Shown here: positions 42,586 to 51,403 of the stretch, piece by piece
Layout of the letters: every line of letters starts with the position of its first letter
Position numbering within the stretch: position 1 is the first letter of the stretch
NCBI GenBank assembly: GCA_045645205.1
Contig: JAZRIJ010000043.1
Span: forward strand, 1 to 64,000
Source: RGIG1995 sp045645205
GTDB taxonomy: Bacteria > Bacillota > Clostridia > Oscillospirales > CAG-272
Length of the DNA stretch: 64,000 nt
Direction: 5' to 3'
Translations under genes and position numbers: made by a program
Notes under the pieces: model-generated
The model's database searches: none
The model's input: only the letters and a program-made list of their open reading frames with translations
What the model was told of the DNA's origin: nothing

Positions 42586-42780
42586 AATATCACCTTTTAT
42601 GTAAATTTATTTGTTTTTATTCTTTTCTATTTAAGATTTTACTATTTTTTTCTCTATATTACCAGCACATATTTTATTGAAATCTCTTAAGCCTTTTATG
42701 TGATATACCGAACAAAAACATAAAGCAAAACATTGATTTAAAGTTTTTATAAAATTGACAAAAAACAGTACGTATTTAGC
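42586..42780. other. A/T-rich upstream region of citD
   Basis: No gene is evident. On the minus strand several AT-rich blocks could serve as citD promoter, but none has both a good -35 and -10 at proper spacing. No riboswitch or obvious operator was recognised. Confidence 0.4.
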
Positions 42781-42809
42781 TTGACACAGACCGAGAAATG
42801 TGGTAAAAT
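42781..42809 (+). promoter_or_regulatory. Promoter of tRNA-Leu
   Basis: TTGACA (42781-42786) and TAAAAT (42804-42809) are separated by 17 bp. Confidence 0.7.
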
Positions 42810-42872
42810 AATAAAGTTAGTATCAATAGATGAACCTTTTCACTCTTCACTATTACTTCTAACTTATGTTAT

Positions 42873-42957
42873 GCACCTGTGGCGGAACTGGCAGACGCGC
42901 CAGACTTAGGATCTGGTGTCCAAAGACGTGCAGGTTCGATTCCTGTCAGGTGCACCA
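42873..42957 (+). tRNA. tRNA-Leu (anticodon TAG), CCA encoded
   Basis: An 85-nt class II tRNA. The acceptor strand GCACCTG pairs with CAGGTGC, followed by ACCA. The anticodon arm CCAGA-CTTAGGA-TCTGG gives anticodon TAG, which reads CUA-type leucine codons. A short variable arm and the T arm CAGGTTCGATTCCTG follow. Confidence 0.97.
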
Positions 42958-42961
42958 CCGG

Positions 42962-42997
42962 CAGTACTGACAGCAAAATTGGTTGTCAGTACTGTTG
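42962..42997 (+). terminator. Terminator of tRNA-Leu
   Basis: CAGTACTGACA and TGTCAGTACTG form an 11-bp stem, followed by TTGTTTTTTT. Confidence 0.85.
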
Positions 42998-43046
42998 TTT
43001 TTTTATGTAATTAAAAAAACAACAGTAAAAAGAAAGGTAATTAGTT

Positions 43047-44165
43047 ATGTTTGAAAAAATAAAAGGCTTTTGTGATTCATTTTTGGAGCAGGGGCTTCCA
43101 GGATTTGACATTGTAATATACAAAGACGGAAAATGTGTATTGCGTTATACAAACGGATACAGCGATCTTGAAAATAAAATAAAGATGAACGGCAAGGAAA
43201 GATTTAATATTTATTCCTGCTCAAAAATAATAACCTGTACCGCCGCATTACAGCTTTGGGAAAAGGGTTTGTTTTCACTTGAAGATAGGCTGTCTGACTA
43301 TATGCCTGAATTCAAGGAAATGATGGTCAAAAGAGATGAAAGTGTGAAAAAAGCCGAAAATCCTATATTGATAAAGCATTTATTCGGAATGACAGGCGGT
43401 TTTTCTTACAACACCTGTTCTCCCGAGCTTTTAAAATGCATCGAAGAAACAAACGGAAAATGTCCTACAAGAGAGACAATGAAATATTTGGCAAAGGAAC
43501 CCTTGATTTTTGAACCGGGAGAAATGTGGCAGTACAGTCTTTGCCACGACGTATTGGCGGCACTGGTTGAAGTTATTTCCGGTGAGAAGTTTGAAGATTA
43601 TGTAAAAAATAATATTTTTGACGTTCTGGGAATGAATAATACAACATTTATGCTCCCCGAGGATGAGCTTGAAACAATATCACAACAGTATAGCTTTGCA
43701 AACGGCAAAGCGGTAAACGTAGGTAAAAAAATCGTTTCGTATAAGCTTGGCAGCGAATATGCCTCTGGCGGCGCAGGCTGTATATCCACCGTTGACGATT
43801 ACATAAAATTTTTGGAAGCACTCAGGACACATGTTTTACTTAAACCCGAAACCGTTGATTTGATGACTACCGACAACGGCAAATGGACAAGCAATACCCA
43901 TGGCTTCGGGTTGGGTGTAAGATGCCCTAAGGGCGTTGAAAAATATACTGATTTCGGCTGGGGCGGCGCGGCTTGCTCGTATTTGGCAATCGACAGAGAA
44001 AACGCCATTTCTCTGTTCTTCGGCGCACATCTGCTTTCCTCGCCTGTACAGGGCGTGCGCTCAACGCTCTATAGATTTGCAAGAGCCGAGCTGATCGACA
44101 ATTCGGATTTTGAAGATATCCAAAAAATACTCAAGGATTTGCATAACTACAATTTAACTTATTGA
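43047..44165 (+). CDS. Serine hydrolase of the beta-lactamase/class C fold
   Basis: This 372-residue enzyme has the active-site SxxK as SCSK (IYSCSKIITCTAALQLWEKG), a Tyr motif YSLCHD near residue 170 in place of YxN, and a GWGG in the C-terminal third in place of the KTG/HxG box. The family includes esterases, DD-peptidases and beta-lactamases. No signal peptide is present, so a cytoplasmic esterase-like role is more likely than antibiotic resistance. AGAAAGG precedes ATG 43047. Confidence 0.82.
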   Translation: MFEKIKGFCDSFLEQGLPGFDIVIYKDGKCVLRYTNGYSDLENKIKMNGKERFNIYSCSKIITCTAALQLWEKGLFSLEDRLSDYMPEFKEMMVKRDESVKKAENPILIKHLFGMTGGFSYNTCSPELLKCIEETNGKCPTRETMKYLAKEPLIFEPGEMWQYSLCHDVLAALVEVISGEKFEDYVKNNIFDVLGMNNTTFMLPEDELETISQQYSFANGKAVNVGKKIVSYKLGSEYASGGAGCISTVDDYIKFLEALRTHVLLKPETVDLMTTDNGKWTSNTHGFGLGVRCPKGVEKYTDFGWGGAACSYLAIDRENAISLFFGAHLLSSPVQGVRSTLYRFARAELIDNSDFEDIQKILKDLHNYNLTY

Positions 44166-44231
44166 CAAAAGGGAGCTTGTTGTTACTTTATTTATATTAA
44201 TAAAAAAACAGATAATGTATAAACCAAAGTA

Positions 44232-44270
44232 ATGTGCACCCCAAAAGTTAGACACTTTTGGGGTGCACAT
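44232..44270. mobile_element. IS-end-like palindrome
   Basis: ATGTGCACCCCAAAAGT (44232-44248) pairs perfectly with the same sequence inverted (44254-44270) around TAGAC. The half-site GTGCACCCCAAAAGTTAGAC resembles terminal inverted repeats of IS3/IS150-type elements. No transposase is present, so it could be two abutted ends or a MITE-like remnant. It also lies between convergent genes and could act as a terminator, although no T-run follows. Confidence 0.45.
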
Positions 44271-44301
44271 CAGTATATTATCCGTTTTACTTATTTAATT
44301 A

Positions 44302-45999
44302 TCAGTCAATAGACATATCGAGCTTAAATCTCATTATTTTTCTCAAGGTATTCTTGGGAAACTCTTCGGTACGGACTTTCAAAATACCGATTTTTTTATA
44401 GGGAACGGTCTTTTTATTGTATTCATCGATAAAGGGCTTCAGATAGCCTTCAATATCGTCAATGCTGTTCTTTTCAAGATAGTCTTTATCGGGATATACC
44501 TCGGCTACGATAGCGTTATATGTTATACCGCGCTTGCTCTGACCCTCGTAAACGATAATATCAAGAATACCCGGTGTTGCCGCAAGCTCGTTTTCGATCT
44601 CCTCAGGATATACATTTTTGCCGTTTGAAAGAATAATAAGGTTCTTCTTTCTGCCTGTGATATAAAGCTCGCCGTGCTTGCCTATCTTGCCGTAGTCGCC
44701 CGTTCTGAAATAACCCTCCTTAAATGCCTCGGCTGTCGCCTCGTCATCCTTGTAGTATCCAAGCATAACATTTGAACCCTTGAACAGTATTTCGCCCTCG
44801 CCGTCCTCGTTTGGCTCGTCGATCTTTACAAAAGCATCGTCAATAACATTACCGACACTGCCGAGAATATTGTTTTTGCTTCTATTTACCGAAATAAGGG
44901 GCGCGCACTCGGTTATGCCGTAACCGTTAAGCACGGAAATGCCTATACCGTCGAAGAAATCAAGTATCTCACGGCTGAGCGGAGCGCCGCCGCAAACAAT
45001 GGTTTTTACGTTTCCGCCGAAGGCTGCGTGAATAGCGCCAAACACATTCTTGCGGATATCAACACCGACTTTACGGAGAGATTCGCTTACCTTTAATGTA
45101 TTGAAAACAAGGTCATACTTTCCCTGATCCTTAAGATTTGCAAGTATCTTTCGGTAAAATGTCTCAAGATAAAGGGGTACAAGTATAAGGTGCTCCGGTT
45201 TTTGCTCTGCAAGCTCTTTTGTTATATAGCGTATGCCCGAAGAAACATACACCTCCGAGCCTATCATTGTGTGCCCGATAAGCATAATGGTAGAACCGTA
45301 TGTATGATGCGGCGGCAAAACGCCGATTGTCTTATCTCCGTAATCAAGATAGTGAACGGCGTTGTACATATCGGAAAGTATTGCATTCTGATTGAGCATT
45401 ACGCCCTTCCCCTTGCCTGTTGTGCCCGATGTAAACACAAGAAGCGCCATGTTTAAAGGATTAATAGGTGTATTATAGTAAAATGCGGGAGCTTCTTCAA
45501 ACTTTGCTTTGCCCGATTCCATAAGGGATGTAAGAGTTCTTGTCTGCTTTTTTGCAAGAAGATATACTGGTTCGGCAGAAAGTTTCGTCTGTTCTGCGAT
45601 ATAATTTATCTTGTCTTCGATATCTTCATCTCCGAAGAGGAAATCCGCATTTGCCTTTTTTACGGTATCTGCAAGGTCTTCAGCCAACCAATCGCGGTCA
45701 AGAGGCACAAGAACTCCGCCGATGGACAATACAGCAAAATATGTAAGCGCCCATTCATACGAGAACTTGCCTATCAATGCGCAATGCCTGCCCGCGCAAC
45801 CCATATCAAGAAGCTCCAACGCAAGCGCGCGTACATCTTCACCCAACTGTGTAAATGTAACCTTTTTTACTTCCTTGTCGTGTGGAGATACACGGTATGA
45901 ATAAGCAACCCTCTCGGCATGATGCTCAGAAGCCCATTCTATAAGATCACGTACACTCGTAAATGTATGATGCGGTTTAATAGCGTGTTTTTTGTTCAT
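44302..45999 (-). CDS. AMP-dependent acyl-CoA/fatty-acid synthetase
   Basis: This 565-residue adenylate-forming enzyme activates a carboxylic acid, probably a fatty acid, to the acyl-CoA or acyl-ACP. The P-loop is TSGTTGKGKGVM, followed by NGYGITECAPLIS, FRTGDYGKIG, GRKKNLIILSNGKNVYPEEIE and the catalytic Lys in PKNTLRKIMRF. ATG 45999 has AAGGAAC upstream. The frame extends to 46080 but that would start inside the promoter. Two TTGTTGA-N4-TCAACAA operators sit at its promoter, and the same motif controls the E2-like gene at 4026. Confidence 0.9.
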   Translation of the reverse strand: MNKKHAIKPHHTFTSVRDLIEWASEHHAERVAYSYRVSPHDKEVKKVTFTQLGEDVRALALELLDMGCAGRHCALIGKFSYEWALTYFAVLSIGGVLVPLDRDWLAEDLADTVKKANADFLFGDEDIEDKINYIAEQTKLSAEPVYLLAKKQTRTLTSLMESGKAKFEEAPAFYYNTPINPLNMALLVFTSGTTGKGKGVMLNQNAILSDMYNAVHYLDYGDKTIGVLPPHHTYGSTIMLIGHTMIGSEVYVSSGIRYITKELAEQKPEHLILVPLYLETFYRKILANLKDQGKYDLVFNTLKVSESLRKVGVDIRKNVFGAIHAAFGGNVKTIVCGGAPLSREILDFFDGIGISVLNGYGITECAPLISVNRSKNNILGSVGNVIDDAFVKIDEPNEDGEGEILFKGSNVMLGYYKDDEATAEAFKEGYFRTGDYGKIGKHGELYITGRKKNLIILSNGKNVYPEEIENELAATPGILDIIVYEGQSKRGITYNAIVAEVYPDKDYLEKNSIDDIEGYLKPFIDEYNKKTVPYKKIGILKVRTEEFPKNTLRKIMRFKLDMSID

Positions 46000-46045
46000 A
46001 TTATTTGTTCCTTTTTTAGTATTTTTATTGTTATAACATATATAA

Positions 46046-46065
46046 CTTGTTGACAAATCAACAAG
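46046..46065. promoter_or_regulatory. Operator 1 of the acyl-CoA synthetase gene
   Basis: CTTGTTGA-CAAA-TCAACAAG has perfect 8-bp arms. On the minus strand it lies just downstream of the -10 near the likely transcription start. Confidence 0.75.
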
Positions 46066-46068
46066 CGA

Positions 46069-46097
46069 ATTATACCACAAGGTTGTTGATAAGTCAA
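46069..46097 (-). promoter_or_regulatory. Promoter of the acyl-CoA synthetase gene
   Basis: On the minus strand, TTGACT (46092-46097) and TATAAT (46069-46074) are separated by 17 bp. The -35 is inside operator 2. Confidence 0.8.
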
Positions 46098-46108
46098 CAA
46101 CCTTGTGG
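46075..46108. promoter_or_regulatory. Operator 2 of the acyl-CoA synthetase gene
   Basis: CCACAAGGTTGTTGA and its exact inverse TCAACAACCTTGTGG have 15-bp arms with TAAG between. The central part is the same TTGTTGA-N4-TCAACAA motif. It covers the -35 and spacer. Confidence 0.75.
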
Positions 46109-46116
46109 CAAAAAAG

Positions 46117-46152
46117 TCTGCCTAAAAAATTTTAACTAATTTTTTAGGCAGA
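46117..46152 (-). terminator. Terminator of the metF-metH operon
   Basis: TCTGCCTAAAAAATT (46117-46131) pairs perfectly with AATTTTTTAGGCAGA (46138-46152) over 15 bp. It is followed on the minus strand by CTTTTT. Confidence 0.85.
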
Positions 46153-46160
46153 TACATTTT

Positions 46161-48569
46161 TTAAAAAGATATATTTTTTGTAATAATTTCTGCATATCGG
46201 ACTGTTTCCATAGCATCCTTTGCATATTTGTCAGCGCCTATACTGTCTGCATATTCTTGGGTGAGAACAGCTCCTCCCACAATGGTTTTACACCATGGAG
46301 CTTTTTCTTTCAGTTGCTTTATAGTCTCTTCCATAGCGGGAACAGTTGTTGTCATAAGAGCAGACAGTCCTGCTATCGGGGCATGAAGCTCAACAACCTT
46401 TTCAACCACCGTCTCGGGAGGAATATCTTTTCCGAGGTCAACAACGTTAAAGCCATAATTTTCAAGCAAAAGCTTTACAATATTTTTACCAATGTCGTGA
46501 ATATCTCCTTGAACAGTAGCGATAACAAAAACCCCTTTATTATCCGCTTTTTCACCGTCTGACATAAATGCTTTTATGGTCTCAAATGCACTTTTTGCCG
46601 CCTCCGCGCTCATTAATAGCTGTGGCAAATAAACTGTCTTGTTTTCAAAGCCTTGTCCTACTGTATTAAGCGCAGAAATTATTTCATTGTTAACTATATC
46701 AAGCGGAGGAACGCTCGAAAGAAGCAATTTTGTAATCTCTCCTGCCTTTTCTTTAAATCCTTTTATTACAGCTCTTTGAAGCTCCGAGGCATTTTCCTCG
46801 GTAGTTTTCTGCGTTGGGTTTATCGTTGTGTTTTCCAAAGGAGCAAAGCTGTCTGCAATTTCTATATATTCCTCGCAGTTCTCATCAAAGCCTTTCAACG
46901 CTCTGTATGCATAATATGTCTTCATCATATCAGCCGAATACGGATTCATAATTGCGGCAGACAAACCGTTTTCAAGAGCCAATGCAAAAAATATACCGTT
47001 TACGGCATCCCTGTTCGGTAATCCAAAGGAAACATTGGAAACTCCTAAAGATGTGTGGCATCCAAGCTCTTGTGTTATATAGTTAAGAGCTTTCAATGTA
47101 GCAAATGCCGACTTATTATCTGCGCTTATTGTCATTGCAAGGGTATCGAAAATTATATCTTTTTTGTCAATGCCGTATTCTGCCGCAACCTTTAAAATCT
47201 TTTTAGCCACCTTTACTCTTCCCTCGGCTGTTTCGGGAATACCGTCTTCATCAAGAGTCAAAGCAACAACCAAACCTCCGTACTTCTTAACAAGAGGGAA
47301 AACAGAATTCATAGAATCTAATTTGCCGTTTACCGAGTTTATCATTGCTTTCCCATTGTAACGGCGGAGAGCCGACTCCATAGCACCAACATTGGCGGTA
47401 TCTATCTGCAACGGCAGATCTATCACTGCCTGTAGCTCACAAACAGCGTTTTTTAACATCGTTACTTCATCAATATTGGGCAGTCCAACATTTACATCAA
47501 GAATATGTACGCCCTTTTCCTGCTGATTTACGCCCTCGGAAAGAATATAACCCATATCATTTTCAAGCAAAGCCTGTTTAAAACGCTTCTTTCCTGTGGG
47601 ATTAATACGCTCACCTATAAGAATAGGTTGATCATCAAATTTTACAACGTGATTATATGAAGAAACCACTGTTATATTTTTCTGCTCAATGGGTAACGGA
47701 GCAAGAGAATATGTTTTTTCATTTAGAGCTTTTATGTATTCGGGCGTTGTACCACAACAACCGCCGATAACACGCACGCCTTTTTTTACAAGGTCTGCGA
47801 CCTCATTCGAAAACTCATCTGCCGTTACATCAAAAACTGTCTTTCCGTCTAAAGCCTTAGGCAACCCCGCATTTGGTTTTAGTATAACGGGAACGGAAGC
47901 ATTCTCCAGTAGTTCTTCTGCAACACTTCGAAGCTGTTTCGGCCCGAGAGAGCAGTTTGCGCCCAGAGCATCGACACCCATTCCTTCAAGCATTGCAACC
48001 ATCGCGGCAGGTGTCGCTCCCGTCATAAGTTTGCCGTCCTCGCCGTAAGCATTTGAAACCAATACGGGCAAATTACTGTTTTCTTTAGCCGCAAGAAGCG
48101 CCGCCTTCGTTTCATAACTGTCGTTCATTGTTTCGATTATGATAAGGTCAACGCCGCATTTAACACCTATACTTATTGTCTTGGCAAATACGCCTACGGC
48201 ATCTTCAAAATCGAGATCGCCTAGCGGTTTCAGTAGCTTGCCCAAAGGGCCTATATCAAGAGCAACATACTTTTGCTTTACGGAAGCGCTTTGCTCGGCG
48301 GCTGTCTTTGCATTACTGACTGCCGCATTAATTATATTTTCAAGCTCACTGTCAGAAAACTTAAGCGAGTTTGCGCCGAAAGTATTTGTACAAACAACAT
48401 TGCTTCCCGCATCATAATAACTCTTATGTATATTTATTATAACATCAGAATTAGTAATATTCCACCTTTCAGGTTGCTCTCCGGGCAGAAGTCCCTTTTC
48501 CTGAAGCAGAGTTCCCATTCCGCCGTCAAGATAAACTATGTTATTTTTTAAAAATTCGGAAAATGTCAT
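46161..48569 (-). CDS. metH: Cobalamin-dependent methionine synthase (MetH-like, without activation domain)
   Basis: This 802-residue enzyme transfers the methyl group of methyltetrahydrofolate to homocysteine. Residues about 1-290 form the homocysteine domain (DGGMGTLLQE, NTFGANS, zinc ligands in GANCS and GGCCGTTPEYI). About 310-560 form the pterin-binding domain (GERINPTGKKRFK). About 590-680 form the cobalamin cap. About 680-802 form the B12 domain, with the DIHDIGKN motif for His-on coordination. The C-terminal reactivation domain of long MetH is absent and is encoded separately just upstream. It overlaps that gene by 4 bp (ATGA). Confidence 0.93.
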   Translation of the reverse strand: MTFSEFLKNNIVYLDGGMGTLLQEKGLLPGEQPERWNITNSDVIINIHKSYYDAGSNVVCTNTFGANSLKFSDSELENIINAAVSNAKTAAEQSASVKQKYVALDIGPLGKLLKPLGDLDFEDAVGVFAKTISIGVKCGVDLIIIETMNDSYETKAALLAAKENSNLPVLVSNAYGEDGKLMTGATPAAMVAMLEGMGVDALGANCSLGPKQLRSVAEELLENASVPVILKPNAGLPKALDGKTVFDVTADEFSNEVADLVKKGVRVIGGCCGTTPEYIKALNEKTYSLAPLPIEQKNITVVSSYNHVVKFDDQPILIGERINPTGKKRFKQALLENDMGYILSEGVNQQEKGVHILDVNVGLPNIDEVTMLKNAVCELQAVIDLPLQIDTANVGAMESALRRYNGKAMINSVNGKLDSMNSVFPLVKKYGGLVVALTLDEDGIPETAEGRVKVAKKILKVAAEYGIDKKDIIFDTLAMTISADNKSAFATLKALNYITQELGCHTSLGVSNVSFGLPNRDAVNGIFFALALENGLSAAIMNPYSADMMKTYYAYRALKGFDENCEEYIEIADSFAPLENTTINPTQKTTEENASELQRAVIKGFKEKAGEITKLLLSSVPPLDIVNNEIISALNTVGQGFENKTVYLPQLLMSAEAAKSAFETIKAFMSDGEKADNKGVFVIATVQGDIHDIGKNIVKLLLENYGFNVVDLGKDIPPETVVEKVVELHAPIAGLSALMTTTVPAMEETIKQLKEKAPWCKTIVGGAVLTQEYADSIGADKYAKDAMETVRYAEIITKNISF

Positions 48570-49231
48570 ATCGAACCTCTGAAATTGCAGTCTTTTTTAT
48601 CGCAAACACTGCATTTATTTATTGTTTGTTTTTTAATACTGTTGCACATACCGGCAAATGCCGTAACAGATTTTGAGGGAGACATAAGCAGACTGTCATT
48701 GAGAGAAAGTCCTATACGCTTCGGGCAATCAAGCACGGCGAATATGTCTTTTTGCGTTTCAAGTGATAAATCGGCATACCCCGGACTGAAACGCGGTTTT
48801 AGATTAACCCTGTATTCTTTTTCAATATCATTACAAAAAACGTCGCAAAGAGCTTCAATACGTTCAGCTCCTATCGCCTGAAACATCAAAGCCTTTGAGG
48901 GAGATATACGCCCGTACCTTGCAATCAGCCTGTCAAGCTCAATTCCCACTGTCGCCGCAAACAAAACAGCTTTGCTACAATCACTGAGATTAACAGCAAG
49001 ACTTTTTGACTGCATCCTAAAAAGTCCGAAATTGCAAAAAGAATCGGTTATATTTACATCAAGTACAGTATAGCATACCTTATATGTAAGACGGTTGCTT
49101 ACCTCTTTAATACATAAATCCAAAAGCTCCTCCACTTCGGTATCGGATTGCTTACAGCCTGCATAACGCATTATCTCTTTTTTGCAAAATTTAGGCTGTT
49201 CATAGCTTTTGGTTAAAACGACATTGCTCAT
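48566..49231 (-). CDS. Stand-alone methionine synthase activation-domain protein
   Basis: This 221-residue protein corresponds to the C-terminal SAM-binding reactivation domain of long MetH: VGIELDRLI, IGAERIEALCD and the hallmark RFSPGYADLSLETQKDIFAVLD. A Cys-rich tail (CSVCDKKDC) is added. It should help re-methylate oxidised cobalamin in the adjacent short MetH. Starts and stops overlap both neighbours by 4 bp. Confidence 0.9.
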   Translation of the reverse strand: MSNVVLTKSYEQPKFCKKEIMRYAGCKQSDTEVEELLDLCIKEVSNRLTYKVCYTVLDVNITDSFCNFGLFRMQSKSLAVNLSDCSKAVLFAATVGIELDRLIARYGRISPSKALMFQAIGAERIEALCDVFCNDIEKEYRVNLKPRFSPGYADLSLETQKDIFAVLDCPKRIGLSLNDSLLMSPSKSVTAFAGMCNSIKKQTINKCSVCDKKDCNFRGSI

Positions 49232-50106
49232 TTGCCTAAAATATCAGACAGATTGCTCTGAATCTTCTGCGCAACATCAGGCTTGTTCATTGAGTAAACG
49301 TGCACGTTGGTAATACCGTTTGCATAAAGATCAATTATCTGGTCTGTTGCATAAGCTATACCCGCCTGCTTCATAGCCGCAGGATCACAGCCAAACTTGT
49401 CCACTATACTTTTGAATCGTTGCGGCATAAAAGACCCTGACAGCTTGATCGCTCTCTCAACCTGATTTGCATTGGTGATAGGCATAATACCCGGAATTAT
49501 CGGAACGGTTATTCCTGCCTCACGGATTTTATATAAGAAATTATAAAGAAGATTGTTATCAAAAAACATCTGCGTGGTTAGAAAATCACAGCCTGCATCA
49601 ACTTTTTCTTTCAGATATTTAATATCATCCTTTTGATTCGCACTTTCGGTATGTATCTCGGGATAGCATGCGCCTCCGATACAAAAGTTTTGGTCGGCAC
49701 TCTTCAATTCATATATAAGGTCGATTGCATACTTGTAATCCCATCCGCTTCTGTCAGCATTTTCAAGTCCTGCGGGAATATCGCCGCGAAGAGCCATTAC
49801 ATTTGTAATGCCTGCCTCTTTGATTTCTTTTATTTTCTGCTTAACAGTTTCTTTGGTTGAAGAAACGCATGTCAAGTGCGCCAATGTAGGCACACCGTAA
49901 AGCTCCTTAATATTTTTTGCAATATCAAGTGTAAACTTGCTTGTTCCGCCTCCCGCGCCATATGTAACGCTCATAAAAGAGGGGCGGAGCTTTGCAATTT
50001 CCTCGGTTGCAATCTTCACGCTTTCAAAGCTTGTCTCGGTTTTGGGCGGAAAAACCTCAAAAGAAAGACACGGTGTATTTTGTGTAAGCAGATCTATAAT
50101 TTTCAT
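49228..50106 (-). CDS. metF: Methylenetetrahydrofolate reductase
   Basis: This 292-residue flavoprotein makes methyltetrahydrofolate, the methyl donor of the downstream MetH. SFEVFPPKTETSF, SVTYGAGGG and HLTCVSSTKE are diagnostic, with LRGD near residue 105. ATG 50106 has GGGAGAA upstream. The frame opens from 50136 without such a site. It is the first gene of metF-activation protein-metH. The leader is too short for a riboswitch. Confidence 0.94.
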   Translation of the reverse strand: MKIIDLLTQNTPCLSFEVFPPKTETSFESVKIATEEIAKLRPSFMSVTYGAGGGTSKFTLDIAKNIKELYGVPTLAHLTCVSSTKETVKQKIKEIKEAGITNVMALRGDIPAGLENADRSGWDYKYAIDLIYELKSADQNFCIGGACYPEIHTESANQKDDIKYLKEKVDAGCDFLTTQMFFDNNLLYNFLYKIREAGITVPIIPGIMPITNANQVERAIKLSGSFMPQRFKSIVDKFGCDPAAMKQAGIAYATDQIIDLYANGITNVHVYSMNKPDVAQKIQSNLSDILGK

Positions 50107-50143
50107 ATACAATTCTCCCACTGTGGAAATAATCAATATTGTA

Positions 50144-50173
50144 ATTATACACCCATACCCAAAACCATGTCAA
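50144..50173 (-). promoter_or_regulatory. Promoter of metF
   Basis: On the minus strand, TTGACA (50168-50173) and TATAAT (50144-50149) are separated by 18 bp. The -35 abuts the end of the YtvI gene, and the leader is about 30 nt. Confidence 0.7.
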
Positions 50174-51252
50174 GTTTTTTTTATGCTTCCCGCGCCGTCC
50201 CCCTCCAAAAACACAGTTTTTGCGACGATAACCAATACAGGAAATGATATCATACCGAGAAATCCGCACAGTTCAAGTCCTATATACATAGAAAACAAAG
50301 TCATCAATGGATGAAGACCTATGCTTTTTCCGATAATCTTGGGTTCAAGTATCTCTCTTACAATGCTGACCACCGCAAATATTATAAGAAGACCAAAGCC
50401 TTGGTAATATGAACCGGATATTATCTTTACAGCCGCCCATGGAATAAGAACCGTACCGACACCGATAACAGGCAAAATATCCACCAAAGCGGTTATTAAA
50501 GCAATTGTAAATGCGTACTCGGTCTTTAATATAAGAAAACCCGCGTATAACTGTAAAAAGGTTATACCAACGGTCAAAAGATAACCTTTTACAACCTTAA
50601 TACCTGCTTTCTTCAGCCTTACTCTTGTGTTTGAAATATGCAACCTTGTCTTTTGGGGAAACATACCGAAAATATACCTGTTTATTTCCTCATAATCAGC
50701 GCAAAAGTAATATGACGCCATAATAAGAACAAGGGAAACAAACAAAAGATTTGGTAACAAAGTTATTATCTTTGTAAGCATTTCCGGAACGTTTGCTGTA
50801 AAACCTGTTAAAATATTTCGCGCCAACTGACCGAAGCTGGCAAGCATCTCTTCTTCGCTTCCAAAAGTTTTCAAAAACGGAATTTTATCAATTACATTAT
50901 TCACAAGTTTAAGAATATCGGCAATCCACACATCTGCATTTTTGTTTAAAAGTCCTACGATACCGCGAAACTCATATATAAGCTTATCTAACATAAAAAA
51001 CAAAATCGCACCGATTATAACTATTAACAGTAAAACAAGTATAACACTCAAAATTTTTTTGGGTATTCCTGTCCTGCAGTGAAGAGTTTCGGCAACGGGA
51101 CGTATTATCAAAGCCACTAACCATGATACTATAAACGGAAGTAACAGCTTCAGAAGATATTTAAAAAACACAAATACAAGCAGTGCGCCCAGTACAATGT
51201 AAAACGACATAACAAGTATTCGCTTATATCCCTCTTTAGGTAAAAAATCCAT
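50170..51252 (-). CDS. ytvI: AI-2E/YtvI family sporulation membrane protein
   Basis: This 360-residue polytopic membrane protein of the AI-2E transporter/PerM family shows the YtvI-type features: FKYLLKLLLPFIVSWLVALIIRPV, ITALVDILPVIGVGTVLIPWA and EPKIIGKSIGLHPLMTLFSMYIGLE. In spore formers YtvI homologues are sporulation-linked. GGGGGAG precedes ATG 51252. Its stop lies within the metF -35. Confidence 0.85.
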   Translation of the reverse strand: MDFLPKEGYKRILVMSFYIVLGALLVFVFFKYLLKLLLPFIVSWLVALIIRPVAETLHCRTGIPKKILSVILVLLLIVIIGAILFFMLDKLIYEFRGIVGLLNKNADVWIADILKLVNNVIDKIPFLKTFGSEEEMLASFGQLARNILTGFTANVPEMLTKIITLLPNLLFVSLVLIMASYYFCADYEEINRYIFGMFPQKTRLHISNTRVRLKKAGIKVVKGYLLTVGITFLQLYAGFLILKTEYAFTIALITALVDILPVIGVGTVLIPWAAVKIISGSYYQGFGLLIIFAVVSIVREILEPKIIGKSIGLHPLMTLFSMYIGLELCGFLGMISFPVLVIVAKTVFLEGDGAGSIKKT

Positions 51253-51318
51253 AATAGATACTCCCCCTTTTTATACTATTATTATATAAAAAAGAAATGC
51301 TTTCCATTCGGGCAGAAA

Positions 51319-51348
51319 GAAAAAACACCGCAGATTATCTCTGCAGTG
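51319..51348 (-). terminator. Terminator after apbE
   Basis: CACCGCAGA (51326-51334) pairs with TCTGCAGTG (51340-51348), with one wobble, followed by TTTTT on the minus strand. Confidence 0.75.
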
Positions 51349-51403
51349 CTTTATCGGTAATTATAATATTTATTAGAGTTAAGCAAAGATAATCTGTAAA
51401 AGA

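Noticed and set aside
43047..44165. Antibiotic-resistance beta-lactamase
   Set aside because: Only the SxxK motif is standard, there is no signal peptide, and the fold is widespread in esterases and peptidases.
50107..50143. Search for a cobalamin or SAM riboswitch before metF
   Set aside because: The promoter -10 is only 38 bp from the start codon, so there is no room for an aptamer.
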